The notes below the pieces were generated by a model, which searched no databases, was not told where the DNA came from, and saw nothing but the letters and a program-made list of their open reading frames with translations. This document shows, piece by piece, positions 1 to 7,911 of a stretch of 64,000 bases of DNA. The stretch is from Kushneria indalinina DSM 14324 (GTDB lineage Bacteria > Pseudomonadota > Gammaproteobacteria > Pseudomonadales > Halomonadaceae), in NCBI RefSeq assembly GCF_003385845.1, contig NZ_QRDJ01000007.1:124001-188000 (forward strand). The letters are read 5' to 3'. Position 1 is the first letter of the stretch. Each line of letters begins with the position of its first letter. The position numbers were made by a program, and so were the translations under genes.

Positions 1-2191
1 TACCCACACGCTCGTAGTACTTCTTGTCGAGGATGTTGTTGAAGTTGAGCTGACCCGACAGGCTCGGGGTAAAGTCGTAACCAACCATGGCATCGACCAC
101 GGCATAACCCGGCGCTTCAACGCCCTGACTGGAGTGGAAACCGTCCATCGCCGTCACACCGCCGCCAATCCGGAAACCATCCAGCGCCCCGCCTTCAAAG
201 CCGTACTGGGTCCAGAGATTGACCATGTTGTGCGGCATCAGCAGGAAAGTGGCTTCTTCATCGCCGTCTTTCACTTCGGTGTCCAGATAAGTGTACCCGG
301 CGATCACATCCCACTGGTCGGTAATGCTGCCAGTCAGCTCAAGCTCTGCCCCCTGGATTCGACGCTTGCCGGTATCAGCGCTGTAGTTTTGTCCGGTAAC
401 GCCGGCCGCGTAGTTTTCATCGTACAGGCGAAAGGCACTCATGCGAGCATTGAGGTCACCGTTGAAATAGCTGCCCTTGATGCCTACTTCATACTGCGTG
501 CCCTCGCGCGCCTTGAGTAGATCGTTATTGGCATCTGTCTGCGTTTGTGGCTTGAACACCTCGGAGTAGCTGGCATACAGCGAGTGATGACGATCCAGAT
601 CGTAAACCAGACCACCATAAGGCGTTAACTTGCTGTCATCGCTGCGACTACTGACCGCATCGTTGTTGCCATGATCAGTGACGCGAGCCTGATAGGAACT
701 CAGCCGGGCACCACCAATCAGGGCCAGATCCTGAATCGGCCGGAAGGTCAGCTTGGAATAAAGGCCGTATTCTTCAAGCGTTTCACGCTGATCGGAAATT
801 CGGGCACCAGCTCGACCGGGAGCAAGAAAATCGATCTCAGTAATGTTTCTGATTCCATCGAATGACGTCGGTCCATCGCCAAGACCGTCATCGAAATAAG
901 TATTGTCGGGACCTCCTCTTGCAGCCACCGAGCTACGAAGCGTATCGGTTTCATAGCGCTTGTAATCCGTACCTACAACGAATTCGCTGACATTGCCCAG
1001 TGCATCAAAGGGCTGGCTGTAGCTGGCATCCATTGATAACGACTGCTGATCGACATCGCCGCCTGTGCCTCTGGCATCAAAGCCTCCATTTGCGTCAACG
1101 CCGGTACCGCCAAATACATAGTTATAATTGGCCTGTCGGGTGGAATAACGCGCAGCAAATCGGCCGTAGCCTCCATTATCGAACTGGTGGGTCAGATCAG
1201 CAATGTAGTCATTGCTTTGCATTTCAAAGCTGTTCCAGTCCGCTCCGGCAAAGGTGGAACGCTTGATGTCCAGCAGGTTTCCGTCGGCACCGGTCGGAAG
1301 GCCATTATTGACGGTAATGTCCTTGTGCTGGCGAAGATATGCCAGCGACAACGTGGTGTCCTCGTCCAGGTCAAAATCCAGCGCGCCATAAAACGTCTGG
1401 TTGGTATTATCGTTGTGATCGACAAAACCGTTGGTGTCGCTGTTATCGATCACCAGGCGACCACGTACGCTGCCATCAGCGTTGATCGGCCCGGACAGAT
1501 CTGTTTCCACATAATTCTGGTCCCAGCTGCCGTAACGGCCGGTCACGTGGCCCTGAAAGTCGTAGGTCGGACGCTTACGCACCAGATTGACAATACCGCC
1601 CATCTCGCTGGTGCTGTTGAAGAGACCGGACGGTCCACGCATGATCTCGACCCGGTCAAAGGCAGACAGGTTGGGTACCGTGCCATTGATGCTGGCCATG
1701 GGTGCCGGAAGACCGTCAACGTTGTATTCGTCGTACTCGTAGCCACGGGCGTAAATCGAAGAGCGACCGTCATCGTTGGAGAGCACCCGCATCCCCGGAG
1801 TACGTTTGGCCATCTGATCGAGCGTGTCGAAATTCTGATCCTCGATCGCCTCGCGGGTTACCACGCTGATCGACTGAGGGATATCACGCAGGGCCGCCGG
1901 CGTCTTGGTGCCGACGGTGGCGGCATCCACGCCGTAGCCGCCGGTCTGCTCGGAGGGGAGCATGTCATAGAGCCGATTGCCTTCCACGGTAATGGTGTCA
2001 AGGCGTGAGTCGTCACCGCTGGAAGCCGTGGCAGTGGTCGTGGTGACCGTCGTGGTCTCTGCCGCGCCATCGCCCTGCTGCTCGGCAGCCCAGACCCCAC
2101 CGGCGACCGGCAACAACACTGCCCCTGCCAGCAGCGAGGTCAGATAACGTACTTCCCCTGCCCCGGGAGACAATTTCCCCGTTCGACTCAT
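1..2191 (-). CDS. TonB-dependent ferric-siderophore receptor, FhuE type (3' end cut by window edge)
   Basis: Outer-membrane receptor that takes up a ferric siderophore with energy from TonB-ExbBD. I translated it directly from the minus strand: it is open from the ATG at 2191 to base 1, about 730 codons, so only some 15-20 C-terminal residues are missing. Visible are an N-terminal signal peptide ending near VWA-AEQ and a plug domain (about residues 70-180) with the typical TKTPAALRDIPQSISVV and MRGPSGLFNSTSEMGG motifs. A long beta-barrel follows, ending near NFNNILDKKYYERVG, which resembles the FhuE/FpvA/PupB group. A Fur-box-like site lies 109 bp upstream. The exact siderophore cannot be read from sequence; a hydroxamate such as coprogen or ferrioxamine is a guess from FhuE similarity. 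Confidence 0.9.
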   Translation of the reverse strand, partial: MSRTGKLSPGAGEVRYLTSLLAGAVLLPVAGGVWAAEQQGDGAAETTTVTTTTATASSGDDSRLDTITVEGNRLYDMLPSEQTGGYGVDAATVGTKTPAALRDIPQSISVVTREAIEDQNFDTLDQMAKRTPGMRVLSNDDGRSSIYARGYEYDEYNVDGLPAPMASINGTVPNLSAFDRVEIMRGPSGLFNSTSEMGGIVNLVRKRPTYDFQGHVTGRYGSWDQNYVETDLSGPINADGSVRGRLVIDNSDTNGFVDHNDNTNQTFYGALDFDLDEDTTLSLAYLRQHKDITVNNGLPTGADGNLLDIKRSTFAGADWNSFEMQSNDYIADLTHQFDNGGYGRFAARYSTRQANYNYVFGGTGVDANGGFDARGTGGDVDQQSLSMDASYSQPFDALGNVSEFVVGTDYKRYETDTLRSSVAARGGPDNTYFDDGLGDGPTSFDGIRNITEIDFLAPGRAGARISDQRETLEEYGLYSKLTFRPIQDLALIGGARLSSYQARVTDHGNNDAVSSRSDDSKLTPYGGLVYDLDRHHSLYASYSEVFKPQTQTDANNDLLKAREGTQYEVGIKGSYFNGDLNARMSAFRLYDENYAAGVTGQNYSADTGKRRIQGAELELTGSITDQWDVIAGYTYLDTEVKDGDEEATFLLMPHNMVNLWTQYGFEGGALDGFRIGGGVTAMDGFHSSQGVEAPGYAVVDAMVGYDFTPSLSGQLNFNNILDKKYYERVG

Positions 2192-2299
2192 GACTGTTCC
2201 CCTGACTGTTATAGATCACTACCGTCTTTTTGATCGGCGCTGAAGGCCGCGCTCAGGCATGTAAAGGCGCCAGGCCGAGCGAGGTCACAGTAAGCTGGA

Positions 2300-2314
2300 T
2301 GATAAGGATTATCA
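2300..2314 (-). promoter_or_regulatory. Fur box upstream of the siderophore receptor
   Basis: TGATAAGGATTATCA matches the Fur 7-1-7 palindrome TGATAATnATTATCA at all but one defined position. It lies about 109 bp upstream of the receptor ATG and no other gene starts here. Iron repression of the receptor through Fur is the natural inference. The long leader between site and start codon is slightly unusual. Confidence 0.72.
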
Positions 2315-2490
2315 AGTGTATATCCATATCATTTGAACTCGGGCGCCCGATTGTTGTCACTGCGGGCGCAGAGTCTATTCGAAAACGCACGGGTTTCGGG
2401 CAGAAAGGATAAAAAAGACCGACACGTCAGGCATACGGCAGCGTCAGGAGAGGCAGGCAGAAGCTGAAAGGAACAGCGAGAGAAACGTAT

Positions 2491-2525
2491 AAAAGAGAGG
2501 AAGGAGAAGAAGGAAAGGAAGAAGA
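2491..2525 (-). other. 35-nt polypurine/polypyrimidine tract in the 2192-2579 gap
   Basis: The plus strand is uninterrupted purine over these 35 bases. A minus-strand transcript leaving the entericidin gene would therefore be a C/U run with no G. Just before it, a CGGGCAGG/CCTGCCCG stem (2541-2568) lacks an immediate T-run. A G-poor, C-containing stretch after a weak hairpin is what a Rho-dependent terminator looks like, but that role is inferred. Apart from this and the Fur box, I see nothing in the 388-bp gap. Confidence 0.4.
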
Positions 2526-2579
2526 CTTCACTGGATGCCACGGGCAGGCAGCGTTGCGCCCCTGCCCGAGAAAGCGATA

Positions 2580-2711
2580 TCAATCAGCCGCGTCCTGAAT
2601 GGACTCACCACCTGAGGAGATATCTTCACCTGCGCCGCCAACCGTATTGCAGGCAGACAGTGCCGCAGCGGAAAAGAGGGCAATCAGCGTCATGCTCATC
2701 CATTTTTTCAT
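2580..2711 (-). CDS. Entericidin A/B-like small lipoprotein
   Basis: A 43-residue peptide with signal peptide MKKWMSMTLIALFSAA and lipobox ALSAC, so the mature lipoprotein begins CNTVGGAGEDI. This is the characteristic CNTxxGxGxDI start of the entericidin family (EcnA/EcnB), small envelope lipoproteins described in E. coli as a toxin/antidote pair and widespread as single genes elsewhere. The start is set by AAGGAG 9-10 nt upstream of the ATG at 2711. It is a single copy with no second entericidin gene beside it, so an antidote/toxin role is not supported here; an envelope stress lipoprotein is likelier. Confidence 0.85.
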   Translation of the reverse strand: MKKWMSMTLIALFSAAALSACNTVGGAGEDISSGGESIQDAAD

Positions 2712-2887
2712 GTAACAACTCCTTGTTGATGGGAATATATGGTTTGCGATGATCCGGAGCGCGGAGCTCGTCATCGCAACCCACGGCAGGAGTCTGGCAT
2801 TTTTTGAACCGGTTTGCATTTCCAGCGGCGATCGCCTCCAATGCGCCGGCACCCTCTCCTTTTGCCCTTCGTCCATGGAGTTAAAAA

Positions 2888-3307
2888 ATGGCCTTTGTGC
2901 TGCACGAAAGACTGGCCGCTGACACCCTGTTTGTTGCCTCGCTCGAACTCTGCGAGCTGCGCCTGATGAACGATGCCCGCTTTGTCTGGGCACTGCTGGT
3001 GCCGCAGCGCGACAACATTCGCGAAAGTTTTGAGCTGCCCGAGCACGAGCGCACGCAGTTGTGGCAGGAGGTCGACCTTTTGAGTGCATTCATGCAGTAC
3101 CACACCGGTGCCGACAAGATGAACATCGGCGCACTGGGCAACATGGTGCCGCAGCTGCATGTGCATGTAATCGCGCGCTCAAGAGAGGATGCGGCCTGGC
3201 CCGGACCGGTCTGGGGCGCAGGTCAGGCGCAGCCGCTGGAGGAAGATGCTCGACAGGCACGCCTGAGGCTGCTGCAGCGCTTTGTAGACGAGATCAAGGG
3301 CACCTAA
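2888..3307 (+). CDS. HIT (histidine triad) domain protein
   Basis: A 139-residue cytosolic protein of the HIT superfamily of nucleotide hydrolases and transferases. The signature is GNMVPQLHVHVIAR near residues 88-101. The first histidine of the usual HxHxH triad is Q here, as I recall for the proteobacterial branch whose motif continues AWPGPVWG. The middle histidine, which attacks the phosphate in characterised HIT enzymes, is kept. GGAG lies 8 nt before the ATG. It stands alone; the substrate is unknown. Confidence 0.85.
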   Translation: MAFVLHERLAADTLFVASLELCELRLMNDARFVWALLVPQRDNIRESFELPEHERTQLWQEVDLLSAFMQYHTGADKMNIGALGNMVPQLHVHVIARSREDAAWPGPVWGAGQAQPLEEDARQARLRLLQRFVDEIKGT

Positions 3308-3345
3308 TCACAGCATGTGAAGCCGGGCCGCCCAAACACAACCGC

Positions 3346-3768
3346 TCAGGGCGTCACGACACCAGACCCTGACAGCGGCCCTTCTCCGAGACGCTCGGCA
3401 ATGGACGTGGCCAGTCGATCAAACTCCCCCACGCCCAGTGCTGCCTCCCCCCGCCAGCCCCTGAGCCGAAGCTCGCTGCCACGCTGCTCGGCTGCCACAT
3501 GTGCCTCGACCCGCCATTCCGGACGCGCAGCGTAGCTAGCGCGAAGTTCGCCCAGGGCGTGATCGCCATAGAGGATCACGAAGCCGCGCTCGGCAAGCGA
3601 TGCCATAGTGGCCTGCATGACCCGTTCGGGCGGTGCATCGAAATGCTCCAGGCGTTCGGGCGGGGGCAGCGAGGTCGTGGTGGCGCAACCGGTCACCATC
3701 CCCAGCAGCATGGCCATCACGAGTCCGCGCACCACTCGATGCGCGGTGTATTGGTGTCCCGGTCTCAT
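3346..3768 (-). CDS. Predicted outer-membrane lipoprotein (second of a coupled pair)
   Basis: A 140-residue product with N-terminal hydrophobic segment RGLVMAMLLGMVTGC, a good lipobox, and no recognised domain. The start at 3768 has GGGAG 8 nt upstream and overlaps the stop of the preceding gene as ATGA, so the two are probably translationally coupled. The mature part (PPERVMQATMASLAERGFVI then GELRASYAA) resembles in pattern a segment of the upstream lipoprotein, which suggests an old duplication. ATG at 3717 (MAMLLGM) is an alternative start. Function unknown. Confidence 0.7.
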   Translation of the reverse strand: MRPGHQYTAHRVVRGLVMAMLLGMVTGCATTTSLPPPERLEHFDAPPERVMQATMASLAERGFVILYGDHALGELRASYAARPEWRVEAHVAAEQRGSELRLRGWRGEAALGVGEFDRLATSIAERLGEGPLSGSGVVTP

Positions 3769-4319
3769 AAGGATGCTCCCGAGCGCATCAGCGCCTGCTC
3801 GATGGCCGCATGTGTCTGCTGACAAAAGGGTTCCGGTGAGGCCGGGCGGGCATCCATGACAAAGCCATCCGGTGACACAATCATCATGCTGCGTACCGCC
3901 AGATAGCGCTGGCCATCGGCACTGACCGCTACCTGTTCGCGACTGTAGGGATCGGAGCGGAAGGTATCGAAGGGATCGCCGAACCCGCCGCCCAGCATGA
4001 CCCCGCCGCGACGACTGCCAAACCACCCCATGCTGCTGCGCCACTGTCGCGTGGCGCCCAGCCCGGGCTGACGCCGAATGCGCTCGGCGCTGACCAGCCC
4101 CAGCTCGACATCGCTGGTCCGAACCTCGTAGCCCTGCGCTTCAAGCGCGCTGGCGATGGCCCGGACCTGCGCCAGGCGCGTGCCGCTGTATTCGGCGTAG
4201 CACGATGCCGGCAGGGCGTGCTCATTGACGCCCAGCGGCTGCGACGACGGCAGGGCGCTACAGCCTGTCAGCGCAAGGCCCAGCAGGGACATCTTTATAA
4301 GCAACTGAATGGATGACAT
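3765..4319 (-). CDS. Predicted lipoprotein (first of a coupled pair)
   Basis: A 184-residue product with a short signal peptide, LIKMSLLGLALTGC, and lipobox LTGC. The mature protein contains a helix-strand segment (RLAQVRAIASALEAQGYEV, then ELGLVSAERIR), a glycine-rich loop (GSRRGGVMLGGGFGDPFD) and two cysteines besides the lipid-anchored one. I chose ATG 4319 because GGGG sits 9 nt before it; ATG 4328 is possible. No family is recognised. It is the first gene of a two-gene unit divergent from betT and separated from it by 291 bp with no clear operator. Confidence 0.72.
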   Translation of the reverse strand: MSSIQLLIKMSLLGLALTGCSALPSSQPLGVNEHALPASCYAEYSGTRLAQVRAIASALEAQGYEVRTSDVELGLVSAERIRRQPGLGATRQWRSSMGWFGSRRGGVMLGGGFGDPFDTFRSDPYSREQVAVSADGQRYLAVRSMMIVSPDGFVMDARPASPEPFCQQTHAAIEQALMRSGASL

Positions 4320-4610
4320 GGCACGCATCCCCGGTGAACTATCCCTGACACCCGCGGGTGGTCCCATGAGAAAAGGCGCCCAACCGCTGCCCTTGTTTCT
4401 TAGACAGTAGAGCGAATACGAAAGGCCCGCAATGTCTGCATGATGCGGCCGACAGCGTGCAGGCACGGCACGTTTAACCGTCACCGACGCTTGATACCCG
4501 ACGGCCATCAACTTTGTGCAACGTCGGCCGCCGAATGTCGACGGCACCTGGCCGTCACAAAATTATAAGTTAGTATTATTGATCAAACTATAGAACAGGG
4601 ACAAAAGCTT

Positions 4611-6629
4611 ATGGCTGATGACGCCAATCCACCCACAGTTGCCAAACTGAACCCACCCGTTTTCTATACCGCTGCGGGCATCATTGTTGCCTTTATCCTG
4701 TTTGCCGTCGTGGCACCCGAGCTTGCCGGTCAGACCTTTGGTCAGGCCCAGAGCTGGGTCATCGACACCTTTGGCTGGTTTTATCTGCTCGCCATGGGGG
4801 TCTATCTCATCTTCGCCCTTTATCTGGCCATGTCCCGGCACGGTCGGATTCGCCTGGGGCCGGATCACAGCGAGCCCGAGTACAGCTACGCCTCCTGGTT
4901 TGCGATGCTCTTTGCCGCCGGCATGGGCATCGGCATCATGTATTACGGGGTCGCCGAGCCTGTCACGCACTACATGAGCCCGCCGAATGGTGAGGGCAGT
5001 AACCCTGCGGCGGCCAAGGAAGCCATGGAGATCACCTTCTTCCACTGGGGGCTCCATCCCTGGGGTGTTTATGCCGTGGTGGCGCTGGCGCTGGCCTATT
5101 TCAGCTTTCGACATGGCCTGCCGCTGCGCCTGAGTTCGGCGCTCTACCCCCTGATCGGCAAGCGTATCCATGGACCGATCGGCTACGCCGTCGATATCTT
5201 CGCCGTCTTTGGCACCATGTTTGGTCTGGCTACCTCACTGGGGCTGGGCGTCATGCAGATCAGCTCAGGGCTCAATTTCCTGTTTGGCTTTCCCGACACG
5301 CTGGTCAGCCAGATCATCCTGATTGCCGCCATTACGGCCGCGGCGACCTGCTCGGTGTCGCTGGGCCTTGATGGCGGGGTCAAACGGCTGTCGGAGATGA
5401 ATCTATGGCTGGTCTTTATCCTGCTGCTGTTCGTAATCGTGATGGGCCCCACACTCTTCAGCTTCCAGTCACTGGCCCAGAACGTGGGCTCCTATTTCTC
5501 CGGCGTTGTGGATCGCACGTTCAATATCTATGCCTATCTCGGCAATGAAGACACCAACGACTGGCTGGGCAACTGGACGCTGTTCTACTGGGGCTGGTGG
5601 ATCGCCTGGTCCCCCTTTGTCGGCATGTTCGTCGCGCGCGTTTCGCGCGGTCGCCGCATCCGCGAGTTCGTCATGGGCGTGCTGTTTGTGCCGACCGGTT
5701 TCAACTTCATCTGGATGACCTTTTTCGGCGACGGTGCCATCCACATGATCGCCACCGAGGGGCTGAGCCAGCTGTCGGACGCCGTCGAAGAGAGCAGCTC
5801 GATCGCCCTGTTCGAATTTTTGAACCTGCTGCCGCTGTCGGTGGTGACCTCCACCATCGCCGTGCTGCTGGTGGCGACCTTCTTTGTGACCTCGGCAGAC
5901 TCGGGCTCGCTGGTAATGGATCTATTGACCTCAAAGGACGGTGACGAATCCCCCGTTCTGCAGCGCGTGTTCTGGGCGGTCAGCGCCGGCGTGTCGGCCG
6001 TCGCGCTTTTGATGGCCGGCGGCCTTGAAGCCCTTCAGGCGGCCTCGCTGCTCGCGGCGCTGCCCTTTTCGATCATTTTGATGGTCATCTGCTACGGGCT
6101 TCTCAAGGCGCTGAAAGTCGAGGCGGTCAAGCAGGACAGCCTGCAGCATCTGATGAACACCCCCGGCAACGTCTCGCGCGTGGCCGCCGGCAATACGCCC
6201 GGCAGGACCGACTACTGGCAGACGCGCCTGCAGACGCTGGTGACCTCGCCACGGCATCAGCAGGTCTCGACGTTTTTGCATGAGACCGTCGAGGTCGCCA
6301 TGAAAGAGATTGGTGAAGAGTTCAAAAAGCAGTCGCTGGATATCAAAATCACCGATGAAGACGACCGCTGCTATCTCCGTGTCGATCACGGCGAAGAAAA
6401 CGATTTTGTCTATGGCGTGCGGATTCGCCGCTACGCCGCGCCCTCCTTTGCCATGAGCGGCATGCGCAGCAAGGGGCACTCGAAGGACAACAACGACTAC
6501 CGCGCCGAGGTCTTTCTGCGCGAAGGTGGTCAGAAATACAACATCATGGGCTACTCGAAGCAGCAGGTGATCGGTGACATTCTCGATCAGTACGAGAAGC
6601 ACCTGCATTTCCTGCACATCATGCGCTGA
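4611..6629 (+). CDS. betT: BetT-type choline transporter (BCCT family, with C-terminal domain)
   Basis: Secondary transporter bringing choline (or a related quaternary ammonium compound) through the inner membrane for osmoprotection. It has 672 residues, matching E. coli BetT (677) and longer than the two other BCCT proteins in this window. Twelve membrane segments span about residues 20-500. The BCCT signature WTLFYWGWWIAWSPFVGMFVARVSR-like region lies near residues 325-350, and FFVTSADSGS follows. A hydrophilic tail of about 150 residues (from about 520) is typical of BetT and linked to osmoregulation in its relatives. AGGGA precedes the ATG. The upstream AT-rich region holds the palindrome TTGATCAA but no proven BetI site, and betIBA is not adjacent. 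Confidence 0.9.
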   Translation: MADDANPPTVAKLNPPVFYTAAGIIVAFILFAVVAPELAGQTFGQAQSWVIDTFGWFYLLAMGVYLIFALYLAMSRHGRIRLGPDHSEPEYSYASWFAMLFAAGMGIGIMYYGVAEPVTHYMSPPNGEGSNPAAAKEAMEITFFHWGLHPWGVYAVVALALAYFSFRHGLPLRLSSALYPLIGKRIHGPIGYAVDIFAVFGTMFGLATSLGLGVMQISSGLNFLFGFPDTLVSQIILIAAITAAATCSVSLGLDGGVKRLSEMNLWLVFILLLFVIVMGPTLFSFQSLAQNVGSYFSGVVDRTFNIYAYLGNEDTNDWLGNWTLFYWGWWIAWSPFVGMFVARVSRGRRIREFVMGVLFVPTGFNFIWMTFFGDGAIHMIATEGLSQLSDAVEESSSIALFEFLNLLPLSVVTSTIAVLLVATFFVTSADSGSLVMDLLTSKDGDESPVLQRVFWAVSAGVSAVALLMAGGLEALQAASLLAALPFSIILMVICYGLLKALKVEAVKQDSLQHLMNTPGNVSRVAAGNTPGRTDYWQTRLQTLVTSPRHQQVSTFLHETVEVAMKEIGEEFKKQSLDIKITDEDDRCYLRVDHGEENDFVYGVRIRRYAAPSFAMSGMRSKGHSKDNNDYRAEVFLREGGQKYNIMGYSKQQVIGDILDQYEKHLHFLHIMR

Positions 6630-6650
6630 TGGCGATCACCGCACGGTCAG

Positions 6651-6676
6651 GCCCGCATGACAGTGCGGGCCTTTTT
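6651..6676 (+). terminator. Intrinsic terminator after betT
   Basis: GCCCGCA-loop-TGCGGGC stem followed directly by CTTTTT, 21 nt after the betT stop codon. It separates betT from the glycerate kinase gene. Confidence 0.88.
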
Positions 6677-6759
6677 ATGCCTGCACGCCGGGCGCCATTG
6701 GCCGACGTGACGCCTGCCGGGCTATGCTCGGGGTTCACAGTTCCTGCCGGAGAGTCTGC

Positions 6760-7893
6760 ATGCACATTCTGATCGCCCCCGACAGCTTCAAGGATGCTCT
6801 GGGCGCCACTGACGCCGCGAACGCCATCGCCGAGGGTGTGCGTCAGGCCGCGCCCGATGCCGACTGGACCCTGTGCCCGCTGGGCGATGGCGGCGAAGGC
6901 ACGCTGGAAGCGCTGCTGGTCGCCAGCAACGCCGAGGCGCGAAGCCTTGAGGTTCACGACGCCCTGAACCGGCCGCGCACGGCGCAGTGGGGCTGGATTG
7001 CCGACCGGCGCACCGCCATTGTCGAACTGGCCGAAGCCAGCGGGTTACAGCATCTCACCAACGAGGAACGCGACGCCCTGCACACCACCACCCGGGGCGT
7101 GGGCGAGCTGATTCATGCCGCGCTTGAGGAAGGCGCCGAACATTTGATTCTGACGCTGGGCGGCAGCGCCACCAACGACGGCGGCACCGGCATGATGAGC
7201 GCACTCGGCGTGCGCTTTCTGGACAAGAGTGACCGGGTACTTGCCCCCGGCGGCGCGGCGCTGGCCGACCTTGCGCGTATCGATTGTTCCGGCATCGATT
7301 CGCGCGTTGCAGGGCTGACGGTCGAGGCCGCCGTGGATGTGAACAATCCGCTGTGCGGCGACCAGGGGGCCAGCGCGATTTTCGGCCCGCAAAAGGGGGC
7401 TACCAAAGCGCAGGTCAACCAGCTTGATCAAGCGCTGGCACGGCTTGCCGAGGTCACCGCCAACGCCACCGGCCAGGATCATCGCGACAGCGCCGGGGCC
7501 GGTGCGGCCGGCGGCATGGGCTTTGCGGCCCTGGCCTTTTTAAGCGCCACCCTGCGCCCGGGCATCGAACTTGTGATGGAGCAGGTGGGCTTTGACCAGG
7601 CGCTTGAGCGCGCTGATCTGGTGATTACCGGCGAAGGTCGGCTGGATGGCCAGAGTCTCTCCGGCAAGACGCCCATTGGCGTCTCCCGCGCCGCGCATCG
7701 TCAGGGGGTGCCGTGTGTGGTACTGGCCGGCAAGCTGGACAGCGGCTGGGAGAAGGCCCTCGATGAAGGCGTAACGGCGGCCTTTGCCCTCGCCGATGGC
7801 CCGATGGCGCTGGAAGAGGCGCTTGAGCGCGCGCCGGAGCTTTTGAGCGCGCGCAGCGCCTCGATCGTCAGGCTGTTCCGTCACGGGCGCTGA
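6760..7893 (+). CDS. Glycerate kinase, type I (GarK/GlxK family)
   Basis: Cytosolic kinase that phosphorylates D-glycerate, in this family normally to 2-phosphoglycerate, linking glyoxylate or glucarate catabolism to glycolysis. It has 377 residues, the usual family length. Diagnostic are the start MHILIAPDSFKDALGA, PLGDGGEGTLEAL near residue 45, LGGSATNDGGTGM near 130, and GEGRLDGQSLSGKTP near 290. I took ATG 6760 rather than the upstream in-frame ATG 6724 because homologues begin at this point and GGAGAG lies 8-9 nt before it. It is monocistronic and convergent with rmuC; no other glycerate-pathway gene is nearby. Confidence 0.92.
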   Translation: MHILIAPDSFKDALGATDAANAIAEGVRQAAPDADWTLCPLGDGGEGTLEALLVASNAEARSLEVHDALNRPRTAQWGWIADRRTAIVELAEASGLQHLTNEERDALHTTTRGVGELIHAALEEGAEHLILTLGGSATNDGGTGMMSALGVRFLDKSDRVLAPGGAALADLARIDCSGIDSRVAGLTVEAAVDVNNPLCGDQGASAIFGPQKGATKAQVNQLDQALARLAEVTANATGQDHRDSAGAGAAGGMGFAALAFLSATLRPGIELVMEQVGFDQALERADLVITGEGRLDGQSLSGKTPIGVSRAAHRQGVPCVVLAGKLDSGWEKALDEGVTAAFALADGPMALEEALERAPELLSARSASIVRLFRHGR

Positions 7894-7911
7894 GCCCACG
7901 CCCCTCCCGAC

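Noticed and set aside
2230-2412. Small plus-strand frame in the siderophore-receptor upstream region
   Set aside because: It overlaps the Fur box and receptor leader, lacks a Shine-Dalgarno, and its product has no features.
4563-4610. A BetI operator in the betT promoter region
   Set aside because: Only the 8-bp palindrome TTGATCAA in an AT-rich stretch. This is too short to distinguish from chance, and betIBA is not adjacent.
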